From Talpa occidentalis (lineage: Eukaryota > Chordata > Mammalia > Eulipotyphla > Talpidae): DNA of 64,000 bases. Positions 60,900 through 64,000 of this stretch are shown here, one piece after another (the stretch's first letter is position 1; the number at the start of each line of letters is the position of its first letter). The position numbers and the translations under genes are program-made. The DNA is taken from positions 141,390,676-141,454,675 of the forward strand of contig NW_023604295.1 in NCBI RefSeq assembly GCF_014898055.3, written 5' to 3'. Under the pieces are notes generated by a model. That model was not told where the DNA came from and did not search any database. It was given only the letters and a program-made list of their open reading frames with translations.

Positions 60900-61860
60900 A
60901 TTATTTTACTGACACTCAGTTGCTCCTTCCAGAAACCTGTCATCCTATATTCCTCCTCCTTCCCTTTGTCCACTAGGTCCCGGGTTAATTGATTGCTTCT
61001 CAAGCCAGTCTAGTCCTCTTTATCCCACTGTCCTTCCCAAGACCAACTTTACCTCTTCCCTAGACTGTTAGAATAACATCCAGTCACTCCCCAGCCTCTG
61101 TTCCTATGTCCATCATATTATCTTTCATCTTATTTCCAGCTGGAATATATTTTATGCATTATGTGATTATTTAGCTCACCTGCCTCTAATTAAAAAGATG
61201 TAAGAAAATAAAACATTCAAATAAATTTAAATAGGGCCTCCCTGGTGGCACAAGGGGTTAAACACCTCACTATGAAGCAATTCCCAGCCACTGCAACATG
61301 AGTTTGATCCCCAGCCATGCAGGGAGCAACACAAATGATGCTGCAGACCTCTCCTGTCTCACCCGCTGCTCCCCTCAGCAGTGTTTTTCAGTCAGTCTGC
61401 CTGTTCTGTTCCCCACTCTGTCTCTGGTGAATCCTCTCACCCTCCCACACCTCTGGCCTGTACATGGTATTTACTATAGTATCCTCACCTAATGACACTC
61501 ACGCCTTGCCATTATGTTTCATCTCGTCCCCACATACTTTGTCACCAATATACTCGCCACACCGAGTTATCCACTTTGATGCTTTATTCTTATGTTTTGT
61601 CTGTGTTTAATACTCTTTTCCTTTAGTCAAATAAATAAAATTTCTCTCATATCTATTTTTACACTCCTGTGAAGTATTCTAAGCATATTTGAGCTCTATT
61701 ATTTTGATCATCTCTGCTAACTATAAATACCTCTATTAGCATCGAACACCCGCATAACCCATGTAATTATTCACATGTCCTCTTCTCTATATGACTTGAA
61801 GTTCCCTCAGGAGAGCAGAAGTATTATTCATCATGCATCTCTAAAGTTTTTTAAGTAGGA
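60900..61860 (+). mobile_element. L2-like LINE, sense, split by a SINE
   Basis: The text 'cttccctagactgttagaat' with 'cagtcactccccagcctctg' follows the L2-type phrase for 'cgcctggattattgcaatag' and 'ctggtctccctgc'. After the SINE, 'ctataaatacctctattagc' and 'gacttgaagttccctcagga' fit the L2 3' UTR ('gactgtaagctcc..gagggcag'). Diverged throughout; the left edge is uncertain. Confidence 0.6.
61234..61463 (+). mobile_element. 3'-truncated SINE, Rhin-1-like, group A
   Basis: Begins 'gggcctccctggtggcacaa', has the B-box-like 'gagtttgatccccagcc', and ends abruptly after 'cctctggcctgtac' with no tail. The tail was probably deleted after insertion. It interrupts an L2-like element. Confidence 0.93.
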
Positions 61861-61864
61861 AAAG

Positions 61865-62655
61865 TGTTTTGTTTCTTCAAAACCACTCTATTAAGCTTAG
61901 TAATTCTAATGTGTTGATCTATGAAATCTTCAAATGAAGAGAGAAAGTACTTTTATCTCATGGACCAATTCCAATCAATATAGAGGAGCTGCCTGGAACT
62001 CAATATTGAGAAGAATTTTGAAGCTACATCCAAGTTCAACTGGTCTACTTCATGGCCAATTAGTCTGGGCTTGTACTTTTTCCGTTGTTCAAGACATTTT
62101 CCTCCTTGACTACAATTAATATTTTCTAAAGCCTTCCAAATATCTAGCATTGTTATAGTTATAGCTTTATATGGGGCATTAGAACCAGGAGTGGCATGTA
62201 ATATCTTGACTATTGAGTTAGAATGACTTTAGAGATCACTAGATGGTTTTGCATAAAAGGAATCTCAGATCCAAAGTGGAGAACATTTATTACTTGTGCT
62301 GATAGTGTTTATAGAACGCAGGTTTTTTCAATGTCCCATCCAATATTATGCTATAATTGCCTATAGCAATAAGAACTAATGATAATATCAATATGGGATC
62401 ATGGCTGCCTTGAGTACGCACTCATTCTTGGGATGGAAAGAACACATTGGTACCTCTGAACTCAACATCATTAGAAGATACTATTTCTTATCCCAGCAGA
62501 GACCTAAGTGCTCCGCCTTCCAGTATAATGCACATGAGTCACTAATGACTGTATGATGCGTATCTGAGTCAAGGAGAACACTTCATTGGATGTGCTTCAT
62601 AGTGGCTAAAATGGGCTCTCAACATAAGCTTCACCAATGAATAGCTGTTTGGCTG
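61865..62655. other. Unassigned sequence
   Basis: No recognised gene or repeat. Confidence 0.4.
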
Positions 62656-62663
62656 TGGGATAG

Positions 62664-63082
62664 TGTAGGGGCCGGAATGGACCACAGTGCAGGTTTTCTG
62701 ATCCCATGCAGACCGGATAAAGGAGGAGTCAGAGTCCTCAGCGGTTTTTTGCAGGTCTTTTATTGGGGTTCACCAGACATATGGCAGGCAGAGGTGCTGG
62801 GGGGCCGGGAGGCTGGCAGGCCTCCCAGCCCCCAGCAAGTCTTCACTCTGTCTGGGCTCTCCAGCGTTCTCTGCTTCTCTCTCTGCTTCTGCTACTTCTT
62901 TTTCGGCTTCTCTTTCGGCTTCTACTGGCGTCCCCATGACGCCGCCCTTAAAAGCACAGTCTTGGCCCAGGTGTACCCACTTCAGGTGCCCGCCATCAGG
63001 CATGCATTCAGGATCACAGGGTTCCCTCATCTATTCTGATGGCGAGAGGGCAGAAAATCCTGATTTTTTACCTTACCCTACA
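62664..63082 (-). mobile_element. Solo LTR of an endogenous retrovirus (419 bp), second copy
   Basis: Same family and orientation as the LTR at 22,998-23,431: TGTAGGGG start, CCCTACA end, AATAAA on the minus strand at 62,759-62,764. An exact 5-bp target-site duplication (gatag) lies at 62,659-62,663 and 63,083-63,087. It differs from the first copy by substitutions and by a CT-rich repeat expansion (about 62,869-62,930) built from TCTGCTTC-like units. No internal retroviral sequence adjoins it. Confidence 0.95.
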
Positions 63083-63089
63083 GATAGTC

Positions 63090-64000
63090 ACTTACTTCTT
63101 TTTGCTTCAGTTTCCTCTCCAAAAGCACGGAACATATTGGTTTCTTGTTTATATTGCATTCACACATTTTAAATATATTTGGAGGAGACTTGAGTTCTAA
63201 ATACTAGTGATTCTGATTTTTAGAGATAATTCTTCATGGGTTTAGTATGTCTGGCTGTCCCAAACACCAGCTGGCTTTGTTCCATGTTATCTTTCCAGAA
63301 ATATTTACATAATAAATGACATTGGAACACAAATAATATACCTGGAGTGAAAGGCAAGTTTGCTTACTTCCTGGCATAAAACTCTCAAGATCAGTGACAC
63401 AGCCACAGAAAGAGCAGATGTCACCTGGCCATCTTTTCACACCCTGTGGAAATGGGGAATCAGGAAACTAATTTGAATGCTGATGTATTAGCAGCTGCTT
63501 TTCATGAGTAATAAAGTGTCCTTCCTTTCTGACCTAGAAGGCTCCTGTCTTCTGACAGCTTCCATTAACGGTGACACACTGACTTCTTAGCTTCTGAGTG
63601 TGGTGAAGGCTCAAACCTCCTCAGTCCTGACATCTGAGTTCTGTTTCTAATGTTCCCGCTAAAGACATCTTCATCTTAATGAACTTTTCCCTTATTTGTT
63701 TCTCAAATCTTATTAATTTATAAAAAATGGTCATTTACACAACTAATTTGGGGGGTTCAGTTGCACACCTCCACATGTGCACCTGCTTTCGTCACCCTCC
63801 CTTAACACCCCCACGCTGCTGTCTTGTTCTTCGTTGGAATATTTTTTTTTTTCCAGCAATATGGTCATTGACCTGAATTTTCATCCTTTCAAATTTAATT
63901 GCAGATACCTGGAATCACCCAAATTTTTCACATACTTAAACTGTTGTTGTCAAAATATTGGTTCTTGATTAAACAAAGTGCTTAGAAGCTGATTTAGCTA
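63090..64000. other. Unassigned sequence at the window edge
   Basis: No recognised gene or repeat; the segment at 63,690-63,960 has the texture of an old L1 3' end but cannot be assigned. Confidence 0.35.

Noticed and set aside
62770..63030. A reading frame shared by both LTRs (minus strand, MGTP...EAER...SEDLLGAGRPASL)
   Set aside because: The two frames look alike because the LTRs are homologous. The ATG lies only a few bases from the TATA-like box, probably before the transcription start, and no retroviral LTR protein is expected here.

Overview
This is a gene-poor, AT-rich stretch of mammalian nuclear DNA. I found no protein-coding gene, tRNA, rRNA, CRISPR array, operon or bacterial signal. 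The open frames present are short (at most about 160 codons), have no recognisable domains, and many run straight through repeats. The window is best read as intergenic or deep-intronic sequence whose readable content is layers of transposable elements of different ages.

The dominant element is a tRNA-derived SINE of about 260-300 bp. It starts GGGCCTCCCTGGTGG, carries pol III A- and B-box-like sequences, and ends in (AAAT)n-TCTTT. I count 17 copies on both strands, most with target-site duplications (TSDs) I could locate. From memory it matches the Rhin-1 type SINE of horseshoe and roundleaf bats, so a rhinolophoid bat is my tentative host; that assignment rests on recollection, not a database search. 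The copies form two groups, here called A and B. Group B (near 11.3, 26.8, 28.3, 45.3 and 55.3 kb) shares diagnostic differences, and several B copies keep near-perfect TSDs.

Layout. 0-9 kb: an old LTR-like repeat split by a SINE, L1 and L2 fragments, and an L1 with a twin-priming inversion at 7.45-8.19 kb. 9-16 kb: five more SINE copies, a MIR and a MER5-type hAT MITE. 16.6-16.8 kb: a relic of an RTE-like reverse transcriptase. 17-21.4 kb: a repeat-poor AT-rich block with one weak exon-like signal. 21.4-22.3 kb: L2-like sequence with a (TG)n array. 22,998-23,431: a solo LTR. 26-32 kb: a rearranged L1, five SINEs and an MLT1-like LTR. 33.3-35.1 kb: an inverted repeat with a 46-bp identical core. 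39-47.8 kb: MIRs, a MaLR LTR, SINEs and an L1 3' end. 49.2 kb: a 43-bp patch made of two sequences found upstream. 53.3-55.3 kb: three L2 copies and a B-type SINE. 60.9-61.9 kb: L2 with a SINE. 62,664-63,082: a second solo LTR of the same family and orientation as the first.

No undescribed multi-gene system is visible. The most distinctive observations are the two-template patch at 49.2 kb, the inverted repeat at 33.3/35.0 kb, the LTR pair with exact 5-bp TSDs, and SINE copies that carry unique sequence beyond their tails.
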